Shown here one piece after another: positions 54,322 through 63,238 of a DNA stretch of 64,000 bases (position 1 is its first letter; every line of letters begins with the position of its first letter). The DNA is from Sphingomicrobium sp. XHP0239. GTDB taxonomy: Bacteria; Pseudomonadota; Alphaproteobacteria; Sphingomonadales; Sphingomonadaceae. The translations under genes and the position numbers were made by a program. Where the stretch lies: NCBI RefSeq assembly GCF_039555325.1, contig NZ_CP154608.1:1674001-1738000 (forward strand), in the 5' to 3' direction. The notes under the pieces are model-generated. The model was not told the DNA's origin. It ran no database searches and was given only the letters and a program-made list of their open reading frames with translations.

Positions 54322-56109
54322 CTACAGGTCCGGCAACGGCTGGTCGGCCCGGCCCCACTCCTTCATCCGGTCTCCCCGCCGCAAGAGTTCCTCCAGATCA
54401 GCGACACTCCAACGATCGCCGCTCGCGCTCTTCGCCAGTTCGTCCCACGTCACCGGCGCCGCCACCGGCGCCCCTGCCCGCGCGCGGGCGCTATAGGGCA
54501 TCACCGCGGTCGCGCCGCGTTGATTGCGCAGCCAGTCGAGGAAGATCTTTCCGCCCCGCTTGTTCTTCCGGATGTTGGCGGTGAAGCGATCGGGACTGTC
54601 CTGTGCCAGCGCGCGGGCGAAGCGTTCGGCGAAACTCTTGACCGCCTCCCAGTCTGCGCTCCGGTCCAGCGGCGCGACCACATGCACGCCTTTGCCGCCC
54701 GTCAGCAGCGGCCAACTGTCCAATCCCATTTTCTTCAACACGTCCCGCACGTGAGTGGCGGCGTCGCGAACGGTAGCGAAGTCCAGCCCCTCGTCGGGAT
54801 CGAGATCGAATACCAGCCGGTCGGGCATCTCGAGCGCTTCGTTCGAACTCCCCCAGCCGTGAAATTCGATCGTGCCCATCTGGGCGCACTGGACCAGCCC
54901 CTTCGCATCTTCGACCCACAGATAGTCCTCGGCCTTTCCCTTCGTATCCTCGATCGCGATGCCGTGGACCGCATCGCCCAGAGCTTCGGGACCGTGTTTC
55001 TGGAAGAAGCATTGCTTGGCGCGCCCCTGCGGACAGCGGACGAGGGTGACCGGGCGCTTGCCGACCTGATCGAGCAGCAGCGGCGCGATCGCGGCGTAAT
55101 AGTCCGCAAGCTGGCCCTTGGTCACACCCGCTTCGGGAAAGATGCAGCGGTCGGCGCTGCTGATCTTGACGCCGACCGTCTCGGCGGTCGGCAACGCGAC
55201 CTCGCGCTTCACCGTCGCGGCGGGCTTGTCGGCGCGTAGTCCGAGATAGCTGGGATGCCGCAGCGTGCCCGACGACGTGAACTCGGCAAAGGCGATTTCC
55301 GCGACCAGCTTGGGCGTGACCCAGTGCGCCCCTTTCGCATCGGACTTCGGCACGTCGGCGGGCGGTGTCTTGCGCTCGATCCGTTCGAGTTTGGCCTTCA
55401 GCTCGACCATCATGTCGTGGGTGAAACCCGTTCCCACCTTGCCCGCGTAGCGAAGCTCTCCGCCCTCGTTCACTGCCAGCAGGAGCGAGCGGAACGGCCG
55501 TGCCCTCTTGTCGCTTTCCACCCAGCCGACGATGACGAATTCCTGCCGGTTCACGCACTTGATCTTGAGCCAGGCGCGGCTGCGCTTGTGGCGATAGGGC
55601 GCCCCGCTCTGCTTGGCGATGATCCCTTCGCCCCCCTCGCCGCAGACGCGATCGAGCATCGCCTCGCCCGCGCCCTCGACATGATCGGCGTAGAAGAGCG
55701 GCGCCTTTGCCTTCGACATGAGTTTGGCGAGCCGGTCTTTCCGCTCGCGATTGGGAAGCGCGGTCACATCCTCGCCCGCGTCCACGATCAGGTCGAAGGC
55801 GAAGAAGCTCACCCCCTTCGCCCCCTCGTCCTTCACCGCCCGCTGCAGCGCGCCGAAATCGGGCTTCCCGTCCTTCCCCAGAACGACCGCCTCGCCGTCG
55901 ATCAGGCAGTCCTTAGGGTATTGGTTCTCGGCGGCCTCGAGCAGCATGGCGAACCGGTCGCTCCAGTCCTTGCCGTTGCGTGTCCACGCCTTGCCCGCTC
56001 CCGTGTCGAGCAACAGCCGATATCCGTCATACTTATATTCGTAGAGCCACTCGCCGCGTGTCGGAACGGCGTCGGCCAGCGTCGCCAGCTGCGGCTTGCG
56101 AAAGCTCAC
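54322..56109 (-). CDS. ligD: ATP-dependent DNA ligase D, ligase plus polymerase domains
   Basis: Non-homologous end joining enzyme of 595 residues. Ligase domain with nucleophile Lys26 in EYKYDGYR and an OB-fold (about 195-290), then the AEP primase-like polymerase domain with VFDLDPDEG. The N-terminal 3'-phosphoesterase domain of full LigD (about 800 residues) is missing: the protein begins directly with the ligase domain. The GTG start at 56109 overlaps the ku stop by four bases, so the two are coupled. Confidence 0.93.
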   Translation of the reverse strand: MSFRKPQLATLADAVPTRGEWLYEYKYDGYRLLLDTGAGKAWTRNGKDWSDRFAMLLEAAENQYPKDCLIDGEAVVLGKDGKPDFGALQRAVKDEGAKGVSFFAFDLIVDAGEDVTALPNRERKDRLAKLMSKAKAPLFYADHVEGAGEAMLDRVCGEGGEGIIAKQSGAPYRHKRSRAWLKIKCVNRQEFVIVGWVESDKRARPFRSLLLAVNEGGELRYAGKVGTGFTHDMMVELKAKLERIERKTPPADVPKSDAKGAHWVTPKLVAEIAFAEFTSSGTLRHPSYLGLRADKPAATVKREVALPTAETVGVKISSADRCIFPEAGVTKGQLADYYAAIAPLLLDQVGKRPVTLVRCPQGRAKQCFFQKHGPEALGDAVHGIAIEDTKGKAEDYLWVEDAKGLVQCAQMGTIEFHGWGSSNEALEMPDRLVFDLDPDEGLDFATVRDAATHVRDVLKKMGLDSWPLLTGGKGVHVVAPLDRSADWEAVKSFAERFARALAQDSPDRFTANIRKNKRGGKIFLDWLRNQRGATAVMPYSARARAGAPVAAPVTWDELAKSASGDRWSVADLEELLRRGDRMKEWGRADQPLPDL

Positions 56110-56945
56110 GAGGCCTTTTTCTTGGGTGCGGCCTTCTTCTTCGAATTCTTCTTGTCGGCCTCGAGCGATTTCTTGAGCGCCGCCATAAGGTCGACGACAT
56201 TGTCCCCCGTCGAAGGCGGCTCATCGAGTGTCGCGTCGCCGATCTGCCGCTTGCCCTTCGATTTCACCTTCGCATCGATGAGATCGCGCAACGCCTCGAC
56301 ATAGCGGTTCTCGAACTGGCTGGCATCGAACGGCGCGGTCTTCTTGTCGATCAGGCTGGTGGCAAGCTCGAGCAGATCGTCGTCGGGCTTGTCGTCGCCG
56401 ATCTCGCGGAAGAAGCCTTCCGCCTTGCGCAATTCGTCCTCGTAGCGGAGCGTTTCCAGCACCAGTCCGCGCCCGCACGGCTTGACGCTCACCACATATT
56501 CGCGGCCGCGCATCGCCAACTGCCCGATCCCGACCTTCTTCGACTTCTTCAATGCCTCGCGCAGCACGACGAAGGCATCCTCGGCCAGCTCGTCCTCGGG
56601 CACCACGAAATAGGGCTTTTCGAAATAAATCGCGTCGATCTCGCCCCTCTCGACGAACTGGATCAGCTCGAGCGTCCGCTTGCTCTCCAGCTTCACCGCC
56701 TCGATCTCCTCGGGTTCGAGGAGGACATATTCGCCCTTGTCGATCTCGTATCCCTTGACGATTTCGTCGCGGTCGACGGGCCCGATGCCCGGCACGACCT
56801 TTTCGTAGCGTACGCGCTGTCCCGAAGGTTCGTGAACCTGATGGAAGCTGACGCTCGCCCCCGACTTGGTGGCGGGATACAGTTCGACGGGGATCGAGAC
56901 GAGCGCGAGACGAATCTGGCCTTTCCAGCTGGCACGGGCGGGCAT
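56106..56945 (-). CDS. ku: Ku DNA end-binding protein
   Basis: Bacterial Ku homodimer subunit of 279 residues that binds broken DNA ends and recruits LigD. Recognised by ASWKGQIRLALVSIPVELYPATKS, the ESKRTLELIQFVERGEIDAIYFEKPYFVVPED core and a C-terminal lysine-rich tail (KKNSKKKAAPKKKAS). One copy only. Directly upstream of ligD in the same operon. The next feature upstream is tRNA-Gly on the other strand. Confidence 0.95.
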   Translation of the reverse strand: MPARASWKGQIRLALVSIPVELYPATKSGASVSFHQVHEPSGQRVRYEKVVPGIGPVDRDEIVKGYEIDKGEYVLLEPEEIEAVKLESKRTLELIQFVERGEIDAIYFEKPYFVVPEDELAEDAFVVLREALKKSKKVGIGQLAMRGREYVVSVKPCGRGLVLETLRYEDELRKAEGFFREIGDDKPDDDLLELATSLIDKKTAPFDASQFENRYVEALRDLIDAKVKSKGKRQIGDATLDEPPSTGDNVVDLMAALKKSLEADKKNSKKKAAPKKKAS

Positions 56946-57045
56946 GGCGGATTTCCTTTCGCATGTCTGAAAGCACCGCCATCGCCAACCGTTCCCGATT
57001 GACCCTGACGCCTCCGATTGGCTAGAGGCTGCGGTTCGCTCCTGG

Positions 57046-57119
57046 GCGGGTATAGTTCAACGGTAGAACACTAGCCTTCCAAGCTAGATATACGGGTTCG
57101 ATTCCCGTTACCCGCTCCA
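57046..57119 (+). tRNA. tRNA-Gly (anticodon TCC)
   Basis: Complete cloverleaf of 74 bases including an encoded CCA: acceptor GCGGGTA/TACCCGC with T discriminator, D arm with AACGGTAGAAC, anticodon stem CTAGC/GCTAG with loop CTTCCAA, T loop TTCGATT. Anticodon TCC reads GGA and GGG. It starts 100 bases from the divergent ku start. Confidence 0.96.
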
Positions 57120-57180
57120 CCTTTTTCCTTCCCGTCGTCCGACCCGAGGCACGTTCGCATCCGTGCGGCGTTAGCCCCCC

Positions 57181-57804
57181 ATGACAGAGCGCTCCCAGAA
57201 ACTCGACGAAGCCAAGCGCGATGCCGGGTGGCTCGAACGGCTCGATCTCGACATCGTCAAGGTGACCGAGCCGTACGGCGATCACCCCGCCATCGAGGCG
57301 ATCGGCACGGCGAGCGAGTTGGCGGACCAACCGCCGCTGATCACCGCCTCGTTGGTGGCCTGCGGCATCGGGCTCGCGGCGAAGGACCGGCGCCTCGCCA
57401 GAACCGGAGCACGGATGCTCGCCTCGCACGCGTTGGCGACGGGCATGAAGACGCTCATCAAGAACAATTTCGACCGTCCGCGTCCCGACAAGGTCGAGCG
57501 AGAGGGCGAGCATCAGGTCGAGGAGGGCACGAGCGAGGACGGCGAGAAGCGATCGCTTCCTTCGGGTCACAGCGCAGGCGCCTTCGCCGTGGCGAGAGCG
57601 GTCGCGCGCGACTATCCGGGTGCCAGCATTCCCGCCCATACCCTCGCCGGAACCGCGGCGCTCGTCCAAGTCCCGCGCAAGGCCCATTTCCTGAGCGACG
57701 TCGTCATCGGCACGGCCATCGGATTCGCCGCCGAAGCCATCGTGTCCGGCATTTTCAGAAAGCTCGAACACGAGCGTGACGAGGATCGCTCGCCACCATG
57801 TTGA
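57181..57804 (+). CDS. PAP2-superfamily phosphatase
   Basis: Protein of 207 residues with the PAP2 motifs: KNNFDRPRP (motif 1, K-x6-RP), LPSGHSAG (motif 2) and RKAHFLSDVVIG (motif 3, R-x5-H-x3-D). Hydrophobic segments around 53-68, 128-145 and 180-195 suggest membrane association. The substrate (lipid or soluble phosphate ester) is unknown. It lies between two tRNA genes. Confidence 0.87.
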   Translation: MTERSQKLDEAKRDAGWLERLDLDIVKVTEPYGDHPAIEAIGTASELADQPPLITASLVACGIGLAAKDRRLARTGARMLASHALATGMKTLIKNNFDRPRPDKVEREGEHQVEEGTSEDGEKRSLPSGHSAGAFAVARAVARDYPGASIPAHTLAGTAALVQVPRKAHFLSDVVIGTAIGFAAEAIVSGIFRKLEHERDEDRSPPC

Positions 57805-57853
57805 CAGTGCGCGCATCAGCGGCCATTTGGCGCGCCTGCCTTTGCATCTGTGT

Positions 57854-57939
57854 GGACAGGTGGCCGAGTGGTTAAAGGCAGCAGACTGTAAATCTGCCCG
57901 CGCAAGCGTACGCTGGTTCGAATCCAGCCCTGTCCACCA
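57854..57939 (+). tRNA. tRNA-Tyr (anticodon GTA)
   Basis: Class II tRNA of 86 bases with an encoded CCA: acceptor GGACAGG/CCTGTCC, anticodon stem GCAGA/TCTGC with loop CTGTAAA, a long variable arm (CCGCGCAAGCGTAC region) and T arm GCTGG-TTCGAAT-CCAGC. Anticodon GTA. The 170 bases after it up to 58110 show no gene. Confidence 0.96.
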
Positions 57940-58109
57940 TTCCCTTCTGGCTACCGAACTCTCCGCCAACCGATTTCATCGTCGATGCGTGACGGATGTG
58001 CGGGGTCGCCTTTCCCGGCACGACGCGGTCGTGAATCGCGTGGATTGGTATTTTCCGGCAATAGCGACTAGACCCGAGTCTCTTACAAGACGTTCGGTCG
58101 AGCCGGATC

Positions 58110-58700
58110 GTGACCAGAATGATACAGGACCCCCTCATGGCCTCCACGGGCACCCCTTCTGAGTCGCACCGCGCGGTCGAGCGGTTGAGCGACGGTCAGA
58201 AGGAAGTGCTGCGTCTGGTCGCGGCTCATCACAACTCCAAGGAAATCGCGTCGATTCTCGACATTTCGCCGCACACCGTGGACCAGCGGGTACGCCAGTC
58301 GCTGTCGATCCTCGGCGTGTCGCGCCGCCAGCAGGCTGCCCGCCTCCTCGCCGAAGCGGAGGCGGCGCCCGGCGAAGACCCTTATCAACGGCTGATACAT
58401 CAATCGCCGCACATGGCCGAATCCCTGATTCCCGCCGAAACCGACGAGGCGATCGGCCATGAGATTCGGCACGCCGGTCGCGCAGGGAGTTCCGGCGCCG
58501 AGGCGTCCATATCCGAGCGAGATGTCGAGGAACGCCGGTTCTCCCTGCCACTGCCGTTTGCCACGCGGGATCGTCCGCACAACGAAATGGGGGTCGCGGC
58601 CCGACTGGGCTGGATCGTCCTGATCGCGATCGGGGCATCGTTCAGCGCAGGCATGTACATGGCCGGCCTCGAAAGCCTCTCGCGTTTTCTGGGCGGCTGA
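58110..58700 (+). CDS. LuxR-type helix-turn-helix protein with C-terminal membrane anchor
   Basis: Protein of 196 residues. The N-terminal half carries a LuxR/GerE-type DNA-binding domain at about 24-82 (LSDGQKEVLRLVAAHHNSKEIASILDISPHTVDQRVRQSLSILGVSRRQQAARLL). There is no receiver or ligand-binding domain. A polar linker follows, then one transmembrane helix at about 165-187 (LGWIVLIAIGASFSAGMYMAGL). This makes a membrane-tethered regulator. Starts at GTG 58110, ATG 58119 or ATG 58137 are all possible. It leads a run of three plus-strand genes. Confidence 0.85.
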   Translation: MTRMIQDPLMASTGTPSESHRAVERLSDGQKEVLRLVAAHHNSKEIASILDISPHTVDQRVRQSLSILGVSRRQQAARLLAEAEAAPGEDPYQRLIHQSPHMAESLIPAETDEAIGHEIRHAGRAGSSGAEASISERDVEERRFSLPLPFATRDRPHNEMGVAARLGWIVLIAIGASFSAGMYMAGLESLSRFLGG

Positions 58701-58750
58701 CCCACCTTTCCGTCGCTGCGATGGCCCCGCGCATGAAGGGAGTTTCATCC

Positions 58751-59095
58751 ATGCGTAAACAAGCCATCCAGTCCGCTGCCCGCGACGTTGCCGCCCAGTT
58801 GCGCACCCTTGAGGAATCGATCGACGCGACGCTGGAAGAACTGGCGCTGCTCCAGTCGACCATGTTGCAGGCCCGATCGACAGCCCGCGTCGGTCCGCAC
58901 ATCGGACAGCAGGCACTCGCCGAGGTTGCGGGCGCCCTCTCGAACATCGTCGCCGGTCGCGGCCAGATCGCCGAAGCCCATGCCTATCTGAAGGGCGCAA
59001 GCCAGATGGTGCCGGGCGCGCGCGAACTAGGCTATGGCGACGTCGCCGAAACGCCCGATCCCAAGGGGATGGATACGCTGCGCATCGTCGCCTAA
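58751..59095 (+). CDS. Helical protein of unknown function, second gene of the tethered-LuxR cluster
   Basis: Protein of 114 residues, mostly alpha-helical: a long Ala/Gln/Leu/Glu-rich amphipathic helix at about 1-55, then an AEVAGALSNIVAGRGQIAEAHAYLKGA segment and a less ordered tail. No signal peptide, no recognised family. AGGGAG ten bases before the ATG at 58751 favours this start over the in-frame ATG codons at 58721 and 58733. 50 bases after the LuxR-type gene. A regulatory or interaction partner role is inferred only from position. Confidence 0.65.
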   Translation: MRKQAIQSAARDVAAQLRTLEESIDATLEELALLQSTMLQARSTARVGPHIGQQALAEVAGALSNIVAGRGQIAEAHAYLKGASQMVPGARELGYGDVAETPDPKGMDTLRIVA

Positions 59096-59157
59096 TATCC
59101 TGCAGGCGGGCGGGTGATCCCATCGGCCCCGCCCGCCTTCATCCACGAAAGCGATCG

Positions 59158-59592
59158 ATGCTTCCGGCCACCGTCTACTTCGCCTTTCTCGCCATCGTCT
59201 GCGCGTATGCGCTGTGGCGCGGCGGCGTGGAGGAACGCGTCGTAGCCGTGACGTCGATCGCGGCCAGCCTTTTCACCCTGTTCGTCATCCCGCCTAAGGA
59301 CGTCCGCTACGACCAGATCGAATGGGGAGTTATGGCGATCGATCTCGTCGTTCTGGTCATCTATGTCGGTCTTGCGCTCCGGTCGCGACGCTTCTGGCCT
59401 TTGTGGGTGGCGGGCATTCAGCTGACCACGAGTTTCGCCCATGCGGTGAAGGCGATGAATTTCGACCTTCTTCCGTCCGCCTATGCGGTCGCCGCGCAAT
59501 TCTGGGTCTATCCCATTCTCATTATCCTGCTGATCGCCACGATCCGCCGCCGCCCTCCCGAGCCGTCGCCCGCCGGAACCGCGCCGGCCTGA
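59158..59592 (+). CDS. Four-helix membrane protein, third gene of the cluster
   Basis: Integral membrane protein of 144 residues with hydrophobic segments at about 3-18, 28-45, 58-73 and 115-128 and a short Pro-rich C-terminus. I do not recognise the family. Its start lies 62 bases after the preceding gene. It precedes phoR by 59 bases, so the group could be read into the pho region, though a promoter between is also possible. Confidence 0.7.
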   Translation: MLPATVYFAFLAIVCAYALWRGGVEERVVAVTSIAASLFTLFVIPPKDVRYDQIEWGVMAIDLVVLVIYVGLALRSRRFWPLWVAGIQLTTSFAHAVKAMNFDLLPSAYAVAAQFWVYPILIILLIATIRRRPPEPSPAGTAPA

Positions 59593-59651
59593 TTGCGCCC
59601 GTCGGCGCATTGTGACTGGTCCATCACGGGGTCGCGCCGTAAAAGGCGCGC

Positions 59652-60656
59652 ATGCTGAACCCGCTCTCGGCCGCGCTTCTCGATGCGCTCGCGGACCCTA
59701 CCGTCCTCGTTCAGTCCGGGCGGCTGGTCGCCATCAATCACGCCGCGCGCGACAAGCTGGGGCTGCGGCTCGCCAACGCAGACATTCGGCTGGCCATCCG
59801 CCATCCCCAGGTGCTCGACGCCATTCGCGGCGGCGTCGACGTCACGCTCGACGTCGAGGGGATCGGGCGCGCGGACCAGCCGTGGCGCGTCCACGTCACC
59901 GCCATCGACGAGGATTTCGTGATGGTCCGCATGATCGACCGCGCCGCCGAGCGGGCCGCAGACCGGATGCGGGTCGATTTCGTCGCCAATGCGAGCCATG
60001 AACTGCGCACGCCCCTGGCCGGTATCCTCGGCTACGCGGAGACGCTTTCGGAGGAAGGCGCAATCGACGATAGCGTCAGACGCCGCTTCGCCACCACGAT
60101 CGAGAGCGAGGCACGACGGATGCTGAGGATCGTCGAGGATCTGATGGGCCTGTCGCGGATCGAGGCCGATCGCTTCATCGTCCCGCGCCAGAAGATCGAC
60201 CTGGGAGCGCTTGTGCGCGACGCGGTCGCGGAAAGCCAGACGCTCGCCGCCAGCCGCGACTGCCGCATCGACACCCAGATCGAGGAGGATCTTCCCCCCA
60301 TTCGCGGCGACGAAGCGCAGTTGATGCAGGTCGTCGACAATCTGATCGGCAACGCCATCCGCTACGGCTGCAGCGAGGGATGCGATTCGGTCGTCGTCGC
60401 GCTGACCCGTTCGGGCCGCGACCGCCTGCGCCTCCGGGTTGCGGACCGGGGACCGGGCATCGCGCCGGAACATCTCCCCCGGCTGACCGAGCGATTCTAT
60501 CGAGTTGATGCCGCACGCAGTCGCGAAGGCGGCGGTACGGGCCTTGGCCTGGCGATCGTCAAGCATATCGCCGAACGGCATCGCGGCACGCTCAACATCG
60601 CCTCTGCGGTGGGGACCGGTACCAGCGTCACGGTCGACATCCCGATCGCGCGCTGA
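59652..60656 (+). CDS. phoR: Phosphate-regulon sensor histidine kinase PhoR, no membrane segment
   Basis: Histidine kinase of 334 residues: a PAS-like N-terminal domain (about 10-100), dimerisation/phosphoacceptor domain with His116 in NASHELRTPL, and an ATPase domain with NLIGNAIRY, GPGIAPEHLPRLTERFYRVD and GTGLGLAIVKHIAERH. E. coli PhoR has N-terminal transmembrane helices; none is visible here. The gene is immediately upstream of pstS-pstC-pstA, which supports the PhoR assignment. The partner phoB is not in the window. Confidence 0.88.
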   Translation: MLNPLSAALLDALADPTVLVQSGRLVAINHAARDKLGLRLANADIRLAIRHPQVLDAIRGGVDVTLDVEGIGRADQPWRVHVTAIDEDFVMVRMIDRAAERAADRMRVDFVANASHELRTPLAGILGYAETLSEEGAIDDSVRRRFATTIESEARRMLRIVEDLMGLSRIEADRFIVPRQKIDLGALVRDAVAESQTLAASRDCRIDTQIEEDLPPIRGDEAQLMQVVDNLIGNAIRYGCSEGCDSVVVALTRSGRDRLRLRVADRGPGIAPEHLPRLTERFYRVDAARSREGGGTGLGLAIVKHIAERHRGTLNIASAVGTGTSVTVDIPIAR

Positions 60657-60680
60657 AAGCTTTTCCGATCATCGGGGAGC

Positions 60681-60709
60681 GAGTCATCATACTGTCACCC
60701 CGTCGTCAC
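60681..60709 (+). promoter_or_regulatory. Pho box upstream of pstS
   Basis: Three direct repeats spaced 11 bases apart: GAGTCAT at 60681, CTGTCAC at 60692 and TCGTCAC at 60703. The CTGTCA core and 11-base period match the PhoB-binding Pho box. It lies about 80 bases upstream of the pstS ATG, where a PhoB-activated promoter would be placed. Confidence 0.8.
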
Positions 60710-60789
60710 AAGGCTCTTCGGGAAGGCTCGCTACGGCACGCCGCGAACGGCGCCGGGATTGGGGGCGCCTGCAAACTAAGGACGAGACG

Positions 60790-61821
60790 ATGAAAAAGAT
60801 GCTGATGGCGGCGGGCTTCGCCGCGCTTCTCACGGGTTGCGGTGGCGGCGGGGGCGACCCGGCCGCGGGCAATATCGAAATCGTCGGTTCCTCGACGGTC
60901 TATCCGTTCACGACCGCGGTGGCCGAACAGTTCGAACGCGCCAATCCGGGCACCAGCGTGATCGTCGAATCGACGGGTACGGGTTCGGGCATGAAGCTCT
61001 TCTGCGAGGGCCTCGGCAGCGACTTTCCCGATGTCGTCAATGCCTCGCGCCGGATGAAGCAGAGCGAATATGAACAGTGCCTCGAAGCGGGTGTCGACAA
61101 CGTCGTCGAACTGGCGATCGGTATCGACGGTCTGACGCTCATCCAGGGCGCCGACGAGGAAGCCTTCTCGCTCACCACGGCTCAGGTCTACGAGGCGCTG
61201 GCGGCCAACCCCTATGGCGGCGAACAGACGGCCGAGAACTGGTCCGACATCGACCCCTCGCTGCCCGACCGCCCGATCCTCGTTTACGGTCCGCCTCCGA
61301 CGAGCGGCACGCGCGATAGCTTCGCCGAACTCATCCTCGCCGACGGCTGCGATTCGAACCCCGAGATGCAGGCGCTGAAGGAAGAGGACGAAGACCGTCA
61401 CACGCAGGTCTGCACCAAGATCCGCGAAGACGGCGTCTATGTCGAAGCGGGCGAAAACGACAATCTGCTGGTGCAGAAGGTCAGCCAGGAAGCGGGTGCC
61501 GTCGGCATCCTCGGCTTCAGCTTCCTCGAGGAAAATCAGGACCGCGTCTCGGCCATCACGCTCAACGGCGTCATGCCCGATGCGGACAATATCTCCAGCC
61601 TCGAATATGTCGGTGCGCGCCTTCTCTACATCTACGTGAAGGGCCAGCACGTTACCGCCAAGCCGGCGCTGCGCGAGTTCATCACCGCCTACAAGAACGC
61701 CTGGCAGCCCGAAGGCCGCCTCGCTCGTGCCGGGCTCGTCCCGCTCAACGAGGCAGGCCGCGCCGAAGCGGATGCGGCGGCGGACAGCCTGACGCCGGTC
61801 ACCCCGGGCGCGCTCGACTAG
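60790..61821 (+). CDS. pstS: Phosphate-binding lipoprotein PstS
   Basis: Periplasmic phosphate-binding component of the Pst ABC transporter, 343 residues. Here it is a lipoprotein: lipobox LTGC with Cys17. Phosphate-binding blocks: IVGSSTVYPF, GTGSGMKLFCEG, DVVNASRRMK, and PTSGTRDSF, with QEAGAVGILGFSF in the C-terminal lobe. Two or more cysteine pairs (such as 67 and 93) may form disulfides. The ATG at 60790 follows AAGGACGAGACG. Pho box upstream. Confidence 0.95.
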   Translation: MKKMLMAAGFAALLTGCGGGGGDPAAGNIEIVGSSTVYPFTTAVAEQFERANPGTSVIVESTGTGSGMKLFCEGLGSDFPDVVNASRRMKQSEYEQCLEAGVDNVVELAIGIDGLTLIQGADEEAFSLTTAQVYEALAANPYGGEQTAENWSDIDPSLPDRPILVYGPPPTSGTRDSFAELILADGCDSNPEMQALKEEDEDRHTQVCTKIREDGVYVEAGENDNLLVQKVSQEAGAVGILGFSFLEENQDRVSAITLNGVMPDADNISSLEYVGARLLYIYVKGQHVTAKPALREFITAYKNAWQPEGRLARAGLVPLNEAGRAEADAAADSLTPVTPGALD

Positions 61822-61858
61822 GGCCGAGCCGAGTTTTGCGAGCAATCTGGCCCATCCG

Positions 61859-63238
61859 ATGAACCTGTCGATCGCCGCGATCGCCATCGTCCTGCTCTGT
61901 CTGGCAGCGGCGTGGTTCGCCTGGTCCCGCGCGCGCAACCTGCGCCGCGGCGGCCAGCGGCTGCACAGCCTGCCGACCTATCATGGCGCCTACGTCTTCC
62001 TCTGGGGGGCGATCCCCGCGCTGCTCCTTCTCTTCGTCTGGAGCATCGTTCAGGACGGGCTCGTCAGCCAAGCCCTGCTCGCCAGCCCGCAGGGCCAGGC
62101 GCTGCCCGACTTCGACTTGGCGCGGCAGGCGATCGTCAACGAAGCCCGCGCCATCGCGGAGGGCTACCGAACCACCGGCCTTTACGAGGAATCTGCTGAA
62201 CTCGCGCCCGTGTATGCCGCCGCAGTCCAGCGCTACAGCCTGATCGGGATCGCCGTGTCGCTCTTTGCGATGGCGGTCGGCCTTTTCCTCGCCATGCGCC
62301 GGATCGGAGTGAACTTCCGCGCGCGCACCGGCGTGGAACGCTGGACGATGGTGCTGCTCGTCGTCGCCTCGATGATCGCCATCTTCACGACGCTCGGCAT
62401 CGTTCTCTCGCTGCTGTTCGAGACGATCCGCTTCTTCAATCTCGTCAGTCCCACCGAATTCCTGTTCGGCACCCAATGGTCGCCGCAGACCGCGATCCGC
62501 GCCGATCAGGCGGGAAGCTCGGGCGCCTTCGGTTCGATCCCCCTCTTCTGGGGCACGGTCTTCATCGGCGCGATCATCGCCATGCTGGTCGCGATCCCGC
62601 TGGGACTGATGAGCGCCATCTTCCTGACCAACTACGCCCACGCCCGCGTGCGCGCTTGGCTGAAGCCCATTCTCGAAATCCTCGCCGGCGTGCCGACCGT
62701 GGTCTACGGCTATTTCGCCGCCATCACCGTGGCCCCCGCGATCCGCGACCTCGGTGTGTCGCTCGGCATTCCCTCCACCGCCGAGAGCGCGCTGGCGGCG
62801 GGTCTGGTCATGGGCATCATGATCATCCCGTTCGTTTCCTCGATGGCCGACGACAGCATTGCCGCGGTCCCGCAGGCTATGAACGACGGCAGCCTCGCGC
62901 TGGGCGCGACGCGGTCCGAAACCGTCAAACGCGTGGTCATCCCCGCTGCCCTGCCCGGCATCGTTGGCGGCATCCTGCTGGCCGTCAGTCGCGCGATCGG
63001 GGAGACGATGATCGTCGTCATGGCCGCGGGCCTGGCCGCGAACCTCACCGCCAATCCCTTCGCCAGCGTCACCACCGTCACTGCACAGATCGTGGCGCTG
63101 CTGACCGGCGATCAGGAATTCGACAGCGCCAAGACTCTCGCCGCGTTCGCGTTGGGCTTCGTCCTGTTCTTCATCACGCTCATCCTCAACCTCTACGCCC
63201 TCCGGGTCGTGCGGAAATATCGAGAGGCTTATGAATAA
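61859..63238 (+). CDS. pstC: Phosphate ABC transporter permease PstC
   Basis: Inner-membrane permease of 459 residues. Longer than E. coli PstC (319), with an extended N-terminal region (first helix at 3-20, another near 42-58, a periplasmic stretch, and a helix at 122-142) before the six-helix permease core. The EAA-type loop is in ALGATRSETVKRVVIPAALPGIVGG. The extended form is common in alphaproteobacteria. It overlaps pstA by eight bases. Confidence 0.94.
   Translation: MNLSIAAIAIVLLCLAAAWFAWSRARNLRRGGQRLHSLPTYHGAYVFLWGAIPALLLLFVWSIVQDGLVSQALLASPQGQALPDFDLARQAIVNEARAIAEGYRTTGLYEESAELAPVYAAAVQRYSLIGIAVSLFAMAVGLFLAMRRIGVNFRARTGVERWTMVLLVVASMIAIFTTLGIVLSLLFETIRFFNLVSPTEFLFGTQWSPQTAIRADQAGSSGAFGSIPLFWGTVFIGAIIAMLVAIPLGLMSAIFLTNYAHARVRAWLKPILEILAGVPTVVYGYFAAITVAPAIRDLGVSLGIPSTAESALAAGLVMGIMIIPFVSSMADDSIAAVPQAMNDGSLALGATRSETVKRVVIPAALPGIVGGILLAVSRAIGETMIVVMAAGLAANLTANPFASVTTVTAQIVALLTGDQEFDSAKTLAAFALGFVLFFITLILNLYALRVVRKYREAYE

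Noticed and set aside
57046..57939. tRNA-Gly and tRNA-Tyr as possible integration sites
   Set aside because: No integrase, no direct repeat of a tRNA 3' end and no compositional change are seen on either side.
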